A DNA stretch of 64,000 bases, taken from positions 7,301,501-7,365,500 of the forward strand of contig NC_051103.1 of the NCBI RefSeq assembly GCF_901709675.1. Reading direction: 5' to 3'. The DNA comes from Syngnathus acus. Its lineage: Eukaryota > Chordata > Actinopteri > Syngnathiformes > Syngnathidae. The notes beneath the pieces were generated by a model. That model ran no database searches, was not told where the DNA came from, and saw only the letters and a list, made by a program, of their open reading frames with translations. The position numbers were made by a program, and so were the translations under genes. Of this stretch, positions 12,287 through 24,100 are shown piece by piece (the stretch's first letter is position 1; every line of letters begins with the position of its first letter).

Positions 12287-12350
<64 letters not shown>

Positions 12351-15300
12351 CTGCGGGAGGCCTCCATTATTATGCTGGAGGTGTTTATGTGAACAGTCAA
12401 ACTGTTTAAAAAGAAGCAGAATGAATGCGGAGTGTTAAAATACGCCCGTGTAGCTTTAAAACAGCTCTCGACCTCATCTGAACGAAATATTCCTTTTCAA
12501 AATGACAAGAGTGGGAAGTATTTGAGCTTTGGTTTAAAAATAAATAAAACACTACCGCTACGTCGTACTGACAGGTCAACTTTAAGCAATGTCTTTCGTT
12601 GACCCTAAAGTGCAGCGTGTTTGTGTCGTGCAGGTGTTTGCCACCTACCCCAATGAGGATTACGACAGGCGCAACGAAGACGTGGACCCCATGGCGGCGT
12701 CCGCCGAGTATGAGCTGGAGAAGCGGGTGGAGCGGCTGGACCTGTTCCCCGTGGAGCTGGAGAAAGGTGAGACGTGTTACTAATCATCTGACCACCTCGT
12801 GAACGGCAAAAATTTACCTCCACCCTTCCTCAGGGAGCCTGACCCCCAAGATCTCTTACACATGAAGTATTCAAATATTTATTTATAAGAGACTATATTT
12901 AGAAGTGTGTACATGGCTCATCATTCTTGCTATAAGTGATTTAAAAGATTTTACTTGAGCTCCCTTCTTGCATGCTAAAATGTTTTTTCATGCTAAAAAG
13001 TAAAAAAAAACAAAAGTGTGAGGACAAAAATGAAAAAATATTTCTGTCATGTACTATAAATACTTTATTTAAAAAAATTCATTTTTCTTCTCTAAATATT
13101 ACATCGCCTTTATTGAGAAGAGAAAAAAAAAAAGGCATAATATTTTTGGGCCTATTTTTTAAAAAATAAAGCGGCAGCATACCTTTAAATGAAGCCAGCT
13201 TGTCTTGACTTCCAGATGAGGACGGCCTGGGCATCAGCATCATCGGCATGGGCGCGGGGGCCGACATGGGCCTGGAGAAGCTCGGCATCTTCGTCAAAAC
13301 AGTTACCGAAGGGGGCGCGGCGCATCGCGACGGCAGGTGTGTTCCCAATGTCACCTCCACAAACATCAACAACTTCATTTTAGAATGTGTGCTGCTGTGT
13401 ACAAAAACATGGACACCTACAGAAAGTGCTTGTCGATGGTGCTCCGTGCAGGATCCAAGTGAACGATTTGATCGTGGAGGTGGATGGGACCAGTTTGGTG
13501 GGAGTCACCCAGAATTTTGCCGCCTCTGTGCTGAGGAACACCATGGGAACCGTCAAGTAAGATGACAAGTACAAATCAACAATAATTTGAATAGAACATT
13601 ATTTAACAGGACACGTTTTTTGTTTTTTTTTGCACTTAAGCATCATTCCAGGACCTTAAATGCATTATATTAGTGGCTAGGCGTCATCCTTAATGGAGTG
13701 CAGCCGTTCTTGCTGTTGGGGCCTTTGTGTGACTTGGGATGATCAAAGGCTGTCAGACAGCGCATGCATTATGGATTATCATTAAAGAAAAAAACACCCT
13801 CAGGCTGACAAAAAAAAAAACAGGCGCATTAAATTACCCGAAAATTGAAAGGCTTCACAATTCATGCCGCCTTCACTCTTCTCTTTAATTAAGACATTTT
13901 GTTTGCTTTGTAGTCACAGTAATGAACTGAGGCAAACAGGGAAATGGATGAGTCATTGAAATGTGTTATTTCTCAAAAACGAGTGCTCTCTCTGGAAATC
14001 TTTTGTCTATCTATTATTACTGTTGCCTTATTGATAAATGCGCCGCTCAGGTTCTTCATCGGACGCGAGAAGCCGGGAGAGCAGAGTGAGGTGGCGCAGC
14101 TCATCCAGCAGACGCTGGAACAGGAACGCTGGCAGCGCGAGATGCTGGAACAGCGCTACAACCAGTATATGGAAGAGCATGAGGTCTGTCTATTTTTTTG
14201 TGGGGGGAGGCAGGGGCATAAAAGTGCGCGGCTCGTTATTGTGGAATGTGCGGCGGGGCGGCGGTCGTGCTGCCGGGGAAACGCTGAGTAATCTATTTTG
14301 CTCCCCCCCCTTGCCTTCCCTCCCCCCACTGACTCGGAATTCTGCCTGCTTTCTCAGCCGAGTTGCCTCATCAATATTTAGCTGGGATTACTTCCACTTT
14401 GGGAACAGATGCGTTTGTGCGTATTTTTACACACACGCGGCAGTCAAAACATCAGTCACGCCTGCACAACCAAATCAAAGCCATCCAGCACATCAAGAAA
14501 TCGGATCTTGCGTTTATTATCGCGGTCGTCAGACATCTGGCTCTGCCAAACAAAGCAACGGAAACATTAGAAAGGTCCTGCTGTGTGTGACCTACAAGCT
14601 CCTTTGTCATTGCCACGGTAACGTGACGACTGCAAAATGGCTCCCGGGACGAGCCTCGCAGCTCCCGACCGGTCCTTTCGTTGCTACACGTGCGCGGAAA
14701 CGACCTTTTCCATTGGCGGCAAAAACAGGAAGTGACTCTTTCATCAAGAGATGGTGGTTCTTGAAAAGCATCAAGAAAGGATGGCAGAGAGTGAGGCGAT
14801 TTTGCCCTATCTACTGGCTGTTTACAGTACTGCACCTGTTTTTTTCTCCATTCCCGTTTTAACCCCTTAAAAGCAGTCATTTCCAACCACTATGCAGACA
14901 TTTAATTATTTCCATTTAATTATTTCCCAAAATATAATTTACTTGCAACAAATCACTTCATGTGTTTTTAAAAAAATCTATATATAATTGACCCCTATTA
15001 TAAAAGCATTAAAAAAAAAAAAAAAACTTTTCAAAGTGTACATTTTTATTCTCACCGCTTTTGGTCCCTGCAGGAAGGCGAGTACGGCACCGATGAGGAT
15101 GAGGACGAAGACGTCAGTCCGCAGTACACGGGCGCCATCGAAGTGTTCGACTTGGCGGAGAACGAGGACCTGTCGCCGCTGGAGACGGACCCGGAGAAAC
15201 TGGCCCATAAGTACAAAGAGGTGCGCATGACAATGTGCTACTGTGCACAATAGAACATTAATTGCTTGGAGTATTTCTGTCCAAAACACACTCGGTTTCA

Positions 15301-16277
15301 CAGTCACGACCACATGCATAATTCTGATAATATGTTCCTTACCTTGTGTCCTCCCATTCAGCTCCAAATTAAGCACGCTGTGACTCAGGCAGAAATCCAG
15401 CAGCTGAAGAGGAAGGTACGCCGGATTCACCTGCAGGAACATCTCCGTTCCTCTCCAGCGCTTCTCGTAAGGAACGATTTCTTTATTCCCGCAGCTCCAC
15501 CACGCCGAGCAGGACAAGCAGCGCTGGCGCATGGACAAGGCGCAGCTGGAGCAGACCCTGCAGGAGAACAAGGAGCGCATGGAAAAGCTGGAGGGCTACT
15601 GGATGGAGGCGCAGAGTCTGTGCCAGGCGGTGGACGAGCACCTGAAGGAGACGCAGGCGCAGTACCAGGCGCTGGAGCGCAAGTACAGCAAGGCCAAGCG
15701 GCTCATCAAGGAATACCAGCAGAAGTAAGACCGACGTCCTACGCTCTCTTTACCCTTCTTTGGAAATGCCGATTGATCGTCTGCCCTTCTGCAGGGAAAT
15801 TGAGTACCTGAAGAAGGAGACACAGAGATGTGCACAAGCAGGAGCCGAGGCCTCACTCCTCAAGGAGGAGTCGGGTCAGCTGCAGGAACAGGTCGGTCAG
15901 CGAGATCACATAAAGAGAAAAAGCATTACATGTGTGGGTCAGACGGCTCAAAATAAATGCAGGCTATAAAATAAGAGGTCACTTAAAATAGGCATTGGCT
16001 GGTAATTACAAATAACTGCTAAAGTCTCTAACCTGTAGCGCCCTCTAGTGGTTTGGAAAGGGAATTCTAAAGCCAAACAGATGACCGTGATACATTTTGG
16101 TGCAAATCTGGACTAAAGTGCAGCTGTATGTGTCATAATCAAATTTATAATTTGGAGATTTACAAAATAGAAAAACAAGATGACTAGAAAGAAAAAATAC
16201 ACCTCTTCTTCTGGGCTCCGTTGCAGGTGGCTGACTTGGAGTGCCGTGTGGAGGAGCTCAAATCGGAACCTTTATAA
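7623..16277 (+). CDS. ppp1r9b: Spinophilin / neurabin-2 (protein phosphatase 1 regulatory subunit 9B)
   Basis: Exons: 7623-8861, 12634-12766, 13216-13336, 13452-13556, 14051-14183, 15074-15220, 15362-15415, 15495-15724, 15795-15891, 16227-16277. They join to 2310 nt (769 aa; human spinophilin is about 817). The start is ATGATG after ACC. Exon 1 encodes the actin-binding, low-complexity N-terminus ([28 protein letters not shown]). It includes a Gln/Glu-Lys repeat and ends with the PP1-docking RVxF-type motif RKIRF (residues 403-407). Next come the PP1-binding segment ([17 protein letters not shown]) and a PDZ domain ([20 protein letters not shown] through VKFFIGRE), then a C-terminal coiled coil ([29 protein letters not shown]). 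No SAM domain follows, which separates it from neurabin-1. It is a dendritic-spine scaffold targeting PP1 to actin and receptors. Intron 1 is long (3.8 kb); the others are short. Confidence 0.95.
8060..8190 (+). repeat. ppp1r9b: CAG/CAA-rich repeat coding Q-rich EK repeats in ppp1r9b
   Basis: The coding strand carries runs of CAG and CAA codons interrupted by GAGAAG(C/G)TG. They encode short Gln blocks separated by EKL or EKV. The units CAGCAGCAACAGGAGAAGGTG repeat almost exactly at about 8121-8170, which indicates recent slippage or unequal exchange. Glutamine codons mix CAG and CAA, which tends to slow expansion. Confidence 0.85.
10020..10046. repeat. (CA)n microsatellite
   Basis: About 13 CA units in intron 1 of ppp1r9b. 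Confidence 0.95.
10338..10412. mobile_element. hAT-like terminal fragment
   Basis: The segment contains GATGATTAATCGATTAATTT followed by GCCACCTCTA. Read on the minus strand it begins TAGAGGTGGCAAAATTAATC, which resembles the TAGGGGTGGCAA-type ends and ATTAATCGATTAATC core of abundant fish hAT-like elements. Only one end is visible, so it is a truncated relic. Confidence 0.45.
12291..12347. repeat. (GT)n microsatellite
   Basis: A 57-bp nearly pure GT tract in intron 1 of ppp1r9b, about 290 bp before exon 2. Confidence 0.97.
13557..15073. other. ppp1r9b: ppp1r9b introns 4 and 5 (exon at 14051-14183 between them)
   Basis: Two introns of 494 and 890 bp flank the 133-bp exon. The donor after 14183 is the unusual GTCTGT. 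Homopolymer runs occur at 13620-13630 and about 15010-15025. I see no gene within them. Confidence 0.5.
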
Positions 16278-17746
16278 GAAGCCTTTTGGAGGTAGACAAA
16301 AAAAAAAAGGAGAGCACAACAAGGAGCAGCAGGGTATCTTTTGTCTACTCTCCATGTCGAACCCTTTTTCTTTTACACCTGGAGAGTATTTAATCCCGGA
16401 ATCTGGTTTCCGCCCCCCCCCAATTGCCAAACAAAAACAATGTCCTGTCTTTCTAGTTTGGTGACTTTTTCCAGCGTGTACAGATGTGACTACTGTATAG
16501 GTGTGGTTTAACAAGAGTTTTTAATATGTGTCATAATATTTAACACATCATGTAAACTCAAATTAGACGGACGAGTGTTGTAAATTTGATGTGAGATTGA
16601 CAACTGGGATCAAAACAGGACTGATTGTAATTGTGGCGACCACCTGCTGCCTAACAGTGTTTTGTGTATTTTATTTATTTTCTTTTTTACACACTTAAGA
16701 CTCGTAAATATGAATCCAGGCCTCCGTTTATTCATGACTACTAACTGGAGCAGCAAGTACCAGCAGAGGACATTTTAAGGTCTGGAACCAGCAGCTGCAG
16801 CATGAGGAGGAATAGGGAAGAAAAAAAAAAAAGGGGGAAAAAAACAACAAACAAACCCACTGCCTGAATTGAACGCTACCAACATCTTTGTAGAGCTCAG
16901 CTTTTAACTGCGTATTTATAACACAAATATGTGAGCAAAAATTGTGTTTATGTTAAAAAAACAAAAAAAAACAAAGTAATATATCTGGATAACGAAAAAG
17001 TGACGAAAAACAGGCACGGTTGTATTTTTCCTAATAATAATAATAATAATAAGGCTTGTACAGTGCACATTCTTGGCATTGTGTGTTTTGTGGATTAAAC
17101 GGTCAACAATGGTGGACAAAGTGCTTGTTTTTATTTCAACTAACAAAAACAAAAACATGCATGCACTAGGGATAGCCCTTGGCTGGTTAAAGATGCAACA
17201 TATGAAATATTTGTATATTGTTGACAGTGGCAATGGAAATGATTCAATCTTCAAACACCATTTTTTTTTCTTTAAACGCAAACAGGTGCAACAGCACGTA
17301 TAGAATAGAATAAAGCTACCTGATGGTGCAGGTCGACTTGGATGTCGTTCAAGTAGCGGACGTCACATGCTTCTCTTGACCGGCACATCACTTGATGGAC
17401 CTTTTTTTTTCCCTTTTACAACAGATGTATATGTATTATATATTGTATTGTGTTAGCATAACGATGAAATGCTGTCCAATTAGATGGCAGAAAGTAAATA
17501 AGTGCATCCACTTTTTGTGACAAATTATTTGCAGTCAGGAACTTTTGGAGCAAATAAGTGAATGTGGACAACTTTACCGCAGCACACCGGATGATCTCTC
17601 ACCGCACGCTTCACACTGGCTGGAGACAGAATGGAGCTCAGCGCCGGTGGCCAACATGCTGCTCATTCCTAAAATGCACTAATTTGTAACAAAGATCAAA
17701 AAGCAGATTCAAAGCAAGGCTGGCTGAAGGAGGTGAATGAAATGTT
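16278..17746. other. Convergent 3' UTR region of ppp1r9b and the PRDM9-like gene
   Basis: The stop codon of ppp1r9b at 16275-16277 is followed by about 1 kb of AT-rich UTR sequence. A poly(A) signal AATAAA lies at 17309-17314, and an AAT trinucleotide run near 17033-17051. The PRDM9-like gene converges from the other side and ends at 17747. No coding exon is visible here. Confidence 0.6.
17309..17314 (+). promoter_or_regulatory. ppp1r9b: ppp1r9b poly(A) signal
   Basis: AATAAA about 1.03 kb after the stop codon, followed by a T- and G-containing stretch. It is the most plausible cleavage signal before the convergent gene. Confidence 0.5.
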
Positions 17747-20700
17747 TCAGGTGTGCATCTTGCGGTGGTGCCTACGCAAATGATAGTTCCTAGAGAAGCT
17801 CTTGCTGCACACGGTGCAGGTAAACATGCGCTGGCCCATGTGCAGCATGCGGTGCGCCTTGAGGCTCTGCGGCCGGCTGAAGCTCTTGCAGCACTGTTCG
17901 CACTTGTGGGGCCGCACGCCCGTGTGCTTACGCTCGTGCCGCTTCAGGTCGCCCGACTGGCGGAAGCTCTCGCCGCAGTGCGTGCACAGGTAGGGCTTCT
18001 CGCCCGTGTGTGTGCGCAAGTGCACAGTGAGCTGGCTGGAGTTGGCGAAGGCCTTGGCGCAGTGCGGGCAGCCGTGCGGCTTCTCGCCCGTGTGCGTGAG
18101 CCGGTGCTGCTTTAGGGTGTAGCGGTTGCCGAAGCCCTTGCCGCAGTCGGCGCAGAAGTAGAGCACCTTTACCTGTTGGAAGCACGAGTGGCTTTTAAAG
18201 GCTTTGGCGTTGGAGTAGTCTTTTTTGCAGCGCGAGCACATAAACACTTTGACGTCCTGCTCCTCCTCCGGCTGATACGCGGAGCTGTCGGCCCGGTACT
18301 CCGCCGGGTGGTGCCTGCGGACGTGCTTGGCGAGGAAGCTCTTGGCAGTGAAGGAGAACTGGCAATGGGCGCAGGAGAAGAGCTCGGTGGTGCAGTGGTA
18401 CTTCCTGCAGTTGTCGGCTCGCCGGTGCTGCTCCAGGCCCGCGGACTCGACAAAAACCTTGCTGCAGTGCTCGCAGCGGCGTTGTGGCACGCTGCGGTGG
18501 ACGGTCCGTTCGTGGCGCCGCAGGAAGACCGAGCGGCCGAACGTCGAGCCGCAGATGGCGCACGTGTGGCGTTGCTGCTCGCACGCGTGCGCCCGCAGCT
18601 CGTCTGGGTCGGCGTAGCTTTCATGACAGTGGTTGCAACGGAAAAACTTGCGTTTGGAGAGCTCCTCGCCATCGAGCTGGGTGATGAGGGATATTTTGGA
18701 TTTGGAGGCGTGTCGCCGGGGCCTCTCACAGGGAAGCCTCGGGACAGCGTCCGGGGGTTTTGAGCTGGAATCGGGATTGTCCCGCTGCCCAACCTCCTCC
18801 GAGTGACTGGCGCCGATGTGCAGTTGGAGGAGGGCCACGGTGGAGAAGTCGAGAGAACACTGGCCACAGCTAAACGGCATCTCGGCGGGTGGCCCGGACA
18901 AACGGCGAACTCTGGGGCGGCCCGTGCGTCGCGTGCGGTGGCGCTGCAGGTGGCGGGTGAGGTCGCTGCACTGGCCGAAGCAGCGCTTGCAGAGGGTGCA
19001 CACAAATGGACGAATCTTGTCGTGCACCAGCGCCTTGTGCTTTTTGAGGAACGCTTTGACACGGAAGGTTTTACCGCACTCAGCGCAAACGTGGGGCTGC
19101 TTGCCCACTTCTTGCTCTCCAGCTTCACTTGACATTTTGTCCTTCTCATCACTCGGTTGCTCGCTCGTCGTCGTCGTAACTTCCGACGTGTTGGAAGCTT
19201 CTTCTTGGGCGTCGCCGACCTGCTGGCCATTTTCTGCTAAATGTGTCGCACCGGGCTTCCTGTGAACAACCTGGTGTCGGAGCAAACCTGACGCCTGGCT
19301 GAAGCTACGCCGGCACAGCGTGCAGCAGTAAGGGCGCCTGTTCCGGTGCACGCACAGTTCGTGCCTCTTCAAGTGAGACGCTTGCTTGAAAGTCTTACCG
19401 CAGTCGGAGCAGGCCATCGTCATGACTGCGTCTGGAAGTGGCGTCAGAGCAGGGGCAGAGATCCCGGCGTCTGCGCCGGGATCGTCTGGCTCGGTTTCAT
19501 CAGGTTGCGATTTCTGCCGTTGATGAGAGTGGAAGCAGTCGGCGTGGTGCTGGAGGAAGGCCTCGGTGGTGAAGCTCAGCTGACAGTGGCCGCACACAAA
19601 AACCTGTGACGCTTCAGGTGGGACGCTATCTGCTGAAATAAAATTGACAAGGATAGGCATTTTGAAGACATTGATTAACTCTTGAGCCAGATGTGATTTC
19701 TTTATTTCAAATTCCAAAGTACCTGCAGTCTGGAGCTTGGTCACCCAAAATTGCATCCAAGCGTCGCTAAAGCGTGCAAGCAGCTTGTCGCTGGGCCACA
19801 CCAGCAACTCTTCTCCAGCGTTGACGCCGCGGCAGCAGTGGTACAGGATGCTGCCTTTATACTGCACTGCCAGCAGATTGCTCTCATCCCTGTTGCGAGC
19901 ACGCTTGACATACCTGCAACAGAGCGAAAACAGTCTAACGGGCACACAACATCATTGTGTTGAGTTTTATCATAGAAAAAAATATTACAAGTTTAAGATG
20001 AAGAAGAAAAATAATCCGATTTTAACAAGTGAAATTAAAAAGAAAAACATTCTCTAAAATGCTTTTGCTTACTATATTACAACTTTTTACATATTAAAGC
20101 TATTCATACTCGTTTTAAGTGTGATAAGAAAACACTACAGATACCTCATCCAGTTTGAAAACGTTTCCGTGGAGGCATCAATGTACTCGTAAGCATCTTG
20201 CCCTTTGTAAATCTACAAAATGAAAAAGAATAGATATTCTTTACAATGCTTAGAAGCTACAATGTAAAGACGCTACCTACCTCCCAGGAATAGTCACTTT
20301 TGATGGCGTTCTCCATGCTCGTCTCTTCGCCCTCAAACGGTCCAAAATGCATCCCAGGAGCAAGCGCCAGCCCGTGGTTGATGACCCCAACACCTGCGCC
20401 GGGAATACTGGAGCGGCCCACCGTCAAGCCGTAGGGCAATGTCAAGAGGGCCCTCTCGGGGACCCCCATGCTTGTGGGAAAATCAAGGATAAAAGATGGG
20501 CCGCTGGTCTTGAAGGGGTCGCTCTGGTCTTGGTAGAGCGCAAGGCACTCCTCGCAGCCTGGAGTACAGTTACAAAATGTTTATCTTTAGACAGCCATTA
20601 GAAGTATTGATTTGATCTTCCTTACAAAAGCCTTCTTCAGCCTCTCCATTACCGACAAGCAACTTCTGGATTGGTGGAATCCCTGAAAGGTGAAATGGAG

Positions 20701-21101
20701 ACAATGTAGTCAATTGAAAAGCTGCAATACATGTAACAATAAAACTCAAAGATTAGATGTTGTGTCTCATTATTTCATTTTATTTGATACATTCTGGTTC
20801 CTCCTCACAATTTAGCTGCCAAGTCACTCAACCAAACAAGCGGTACATGTTCGCGGGCATTTACCTGCTTGAGGAGAATGGGAAAAAAAGCCAAACTACG
20901 GCAATGTTTTCAATTTATGAGGGATACGGAAACATGAAATACACAAATATATATATTTCGTCATTTGTGGGGAAAAATAAGTTTACCAGCTGCGTCGACG
21001 CTGTCGGTGGGCAAGCAGCCTTCTATGATAACAACTTGCCCGGTGGACTCGACCCATTCCACGGTGCTGGTCGTGCACGACATGGGGACCGCACACTCCA
21101 T
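17747..21101 (-). CDS. prdm9: PRDM9-family PR/SET-domain zinc-finger protein (teleost beta-like form)
   Basis: Exons in transcription order: 21101-20987, 20682-20626, 20558-20281, 20212-20145, 19913-19723, 19632-17747. They join to 2595 nt (864 aa). No KRAB or SSXRD domain precedes the PR/SET domain. A vestigial zinc knuckle (CEEC, about residues 59-62) lacks the second Cys/His pair. The PR/SET segment follows (SIPGAGVGVINHG, MHFGPFEGEE, FSNWMRYVKRARNRDESNLL, GEELLVWPSD; about residues 90-215) and resembles PRDM9 more than PRDM11. Relative to human PRDM9, tyrosine 276 is Phe (F132), 341 is kept (Y197) and 357 is Pro (P213). About 16 C2H2-type motifs follow; only the last five are tandem with TGEKP-like linkers. 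Full PRDM9 trimethylates H3K4/H3K36 and marks meiotic hotspots; here catalysis is probably lost. It most likely acts as a DNA-binding chromatin factor. Intron 19722-19633 is 90 bp, in frame and stop-free. Confidence 0.85.
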
Positions 21102-24100
21102 ATAAAACACACATTTTCTTTTTAATTAGTATTTTTGGGCGTTTACGGAGAGGGACATGACGGCGCCCTACTTAGCTTACCTTTAAGGCTTAGCTAGCAT
21201 GATGTTAGCGAAGTACTCGCAAATAAGTCTCCTCAAACGAACCAGACACGAAGCGAGTCTTGACTTCGTGTTTGAGTCATGTCGCCATTGGAGTAATCGT
21301 GGTTTTTAAAGTCGTTTTATACTGTTTCTACATTGAAATAAGTTTGTTTGTCGAGCTCAAGCTGTGTCGCTAATTAACGCCGGAACAGTTGAACTCTTAC
21401 CCGGGAACTGTCGATTGTACATTTTCGGAATAAAAGCTTTCCTAGCTGGTCGAATTTCTGAAGATTTTCAGAATAAAAGCTTGTACAATTTGTGTAGTAA
21501 ACAGCAATTACAGTATATCATGAAAAAGAAACATGAAAAACACGCAGCACAAACAGAATTCATTGTCATTAGGCATTTTATTTCATGTAAAAGACAATTC
21601 TTACCAAAAAACAAAAATAAATCACAAAATCATCCATGTGAAAAGGTCTGCGGTACCTGAAAACATCAACTGCAACCAATAGGATGATCCATACATTATA
21701 CTTTATTTACAATCAAAGCTTAAATCACAACACAAAATCATAAGAAAAAGAAACAACCTTTGTCAAAAACACATAAGTCCAATTTAATTGTGTACTTCAG
21801 GTTGTATATGCACGTTATAATTTTAATACTTGTATCCAAAATAGAGGTTTTACACGACAAACCTTTCAACTTAAATGATCTTTTATAGGAATTATTCCAT
21901 CCATTCGTTTTTTATCATATATATGAGTATCTCTCTCACAGTCTCATGACAACATGACAATCCTAACCACCACATTTAACAACAAAATGTTACTACCACT
22001 AAGTCGTACATTTTTTTTTTTTAATGATGGTAAAAAGGATGCTGGAAGTGCTCTTAATTCAATATTTTATTTGTAAATGTTACTTTAGCTATTTACGTTC
22101 ATATATGCATTTAAAACAAACATTTTAGTTCTTTTTCAAACTGTTTTTGTCATATAAAAATTTAACAAGTTACTACAAAAAATCTGTTAAATGATCTATG
22201 TATAGTATGCATATTTGTAACAAATTATAATGGAAGAAATGGTGTAAAATTTGTCCTTTAGCAGCCTACTGATTGCATATCAATCAAATGACTACATACG
22301 AGTTAAGATATTTACATTTAGTTTCTTCCAAATGTATTTTCCAGGTCATTTTATTTGCATATGCTCACATGTGTGGTGATTCACACTTGCTTTATTTTCT
22401 TCAGGAGGTAGTAGCTATTAATGATATCCAAACATCACGATGCAATATCATGATATGAACCTCACAATATGATAATCAGCAGGATATTGTAGCAATGTCA
22501 GTGATAAAAAAAAAAAAAATAGCTCACAATTCTGTATAAAACCTCTCGATATTTAAAAAAAAAAAAAAGAAACTCATGATATTGAACAAAATAAAAATCA
22601 GCAGTGACAAAGAAATAGGCTTGGTCAGTTATTTCATGTGTTGCTGAGGCAGGTGAAGAGTAATGTTATTTTTTCTTTTTTAAATCGCTAGTAGGTATAC
22701 ATATACAATAGTTCAATAATAGAGCCTCAAGTAGCTTAAGTCACATCAAAAACATTGCATGAGCAAACATGGATTTTGACCACGTGCAGCAAATTGCACT
22801 TTCAAAACCCAAATATTGGCAATATTTGGGCTTTGAAAGGTCAAGTAAACACACAAAACCTGCACATAAATAAGACTAGTTAAAAACCAACCATACTTAC
22901 CCTTGGTAGAAGAGTCGCGGAAATAATGGCCCAAAAGCAAATCAATGTGAACTAAAGGATGGCTGTGGTTTATAAATATTACAGTCTGACGTAAGTAAGT
23001 TTTAGAGAACATGTTTTTTTAACCTTGATTTGATTGCAGCTTAATAGCAGTTGAAGGAGCAGATTGTGGTTTGTTTGTACAACATATTTACTTTGCAGTT
23101 TGTGGATTCCATTCTCAGAGAATTTCATTTTGTGTCAGCGAAAATGTGTTAAGCCTTTTGCATTTTCTGATGTGTTGATTTGGTTGATGATTGTTCAGTA
23201 CAGACGATTTAGGTTCATGATTTTAATTTGTGTGTGGTTAGATTTTGTTGATGTTTCTTTCTATAAGTTATTGGCTAACATTGTGAATTACATTGGTATT
23301 GTGTAATTATTTTTGTTCATGATGTCATGAGTTGCTGCCAGCTAATAAATACTATGATTTTTTTTTATTATTGATTCATTTACAGGATGAGAGCAAATGT
23401 TTGAGGAAATATCAAATATAGAAGAGAAAAGTTGGAGATTGTGCAAGGATAGTACAACACATCAGTTTATGTGAACAATATAAAAGTGGCACATTAAAGA
23501 GGTCAATATTTGTTGGAACAATAAAATATAGTAGTTTGGGAATGGATCAGAACTGCTGTTAAATGTTATATATATATCTATATATATCAATATGGGATGA
23601 TTTATTTACAGGATGAACATTGACAACAATTGAATAGTCAGTTGAACAAATTTAGGATGACTAAGGGGTCATGTGTATTAATTGGAAAATAATGAATAGT
23701 TGGTGTGATGGAGATAGGTCACAACAAGAAAAGAATAAATACACATCCAAAGAAATTAAAAGAAAGAAGAGAAAGTTGTTAAATACATGAGATCTAGGAA
23801 TTCATCAGCATGACTAGACATTTTCTATAAAGAGGTTAAGATTTGGTTATGAATTAGCTTTCTTTTTGTATAAATTAAATAATTAGACCTGAATGTTGTG
23901 ACAGTGTGATTGATATCTCTATAATGAAAATGTAAAGTAACAGAGAAAATTTAAATTATAAACAAGAAGAAACTAGAGAAAAAGACGGCTCTAGAAGAAA
24001 GTAGGAGGGTAATTGAGAAATATTTTCAAAGCACATATACATTGTTGCTAGCCAGCAATAACTAAATTAGCATTTGCATCTAACTTCGTAGCAGTTTAGC

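Larger units (their letters stand above)
8862..12633. other. ppp1r9b: Long intron 1 of ppp1r9b
   Basis: A 3.77-kb intron separates the large first exon from the exon encoding the PP1-binding segment. It holds microsatellites (about 10020-10046 and 12291-12347), a hAT-like terminal fragment near 10338-10412, poly-G and poly-A runs, and short chance ORFs. I found no convincing extra exon or RNA gene. A minus-strand ORF at 11149-11406 has protein-like composition but no family I recognise. Confidence 0.6.

Noticed and set aside
10020-12347. CRISPR-like or satellite array
   Set aside because: Only simple CA/GT microsatellites; no spaced direct repeats. This is vertebrate nuclear DNA.
18169-19230. 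353-aa minus-strand ORF and several plus-strand ORFs over the zinc-finger exon
   Set aside because: Out-of-frame shadows of the PRDM9-like last exon, without C2H2 spacing.
17747-21101. PRDM11 as the identity of the PR-domain gene
   Set aside because: PRDM11 lacks a long C2H2 region, and its SET motifs differ from SIPGAGVGV and FGPFEGEE here.
23064-23306. 80-aa plus-strand hydrophobic ORF in the gene-free interval
   Set aside because: Explained by the T-rich, C-poor base composition; no signal or family motif.
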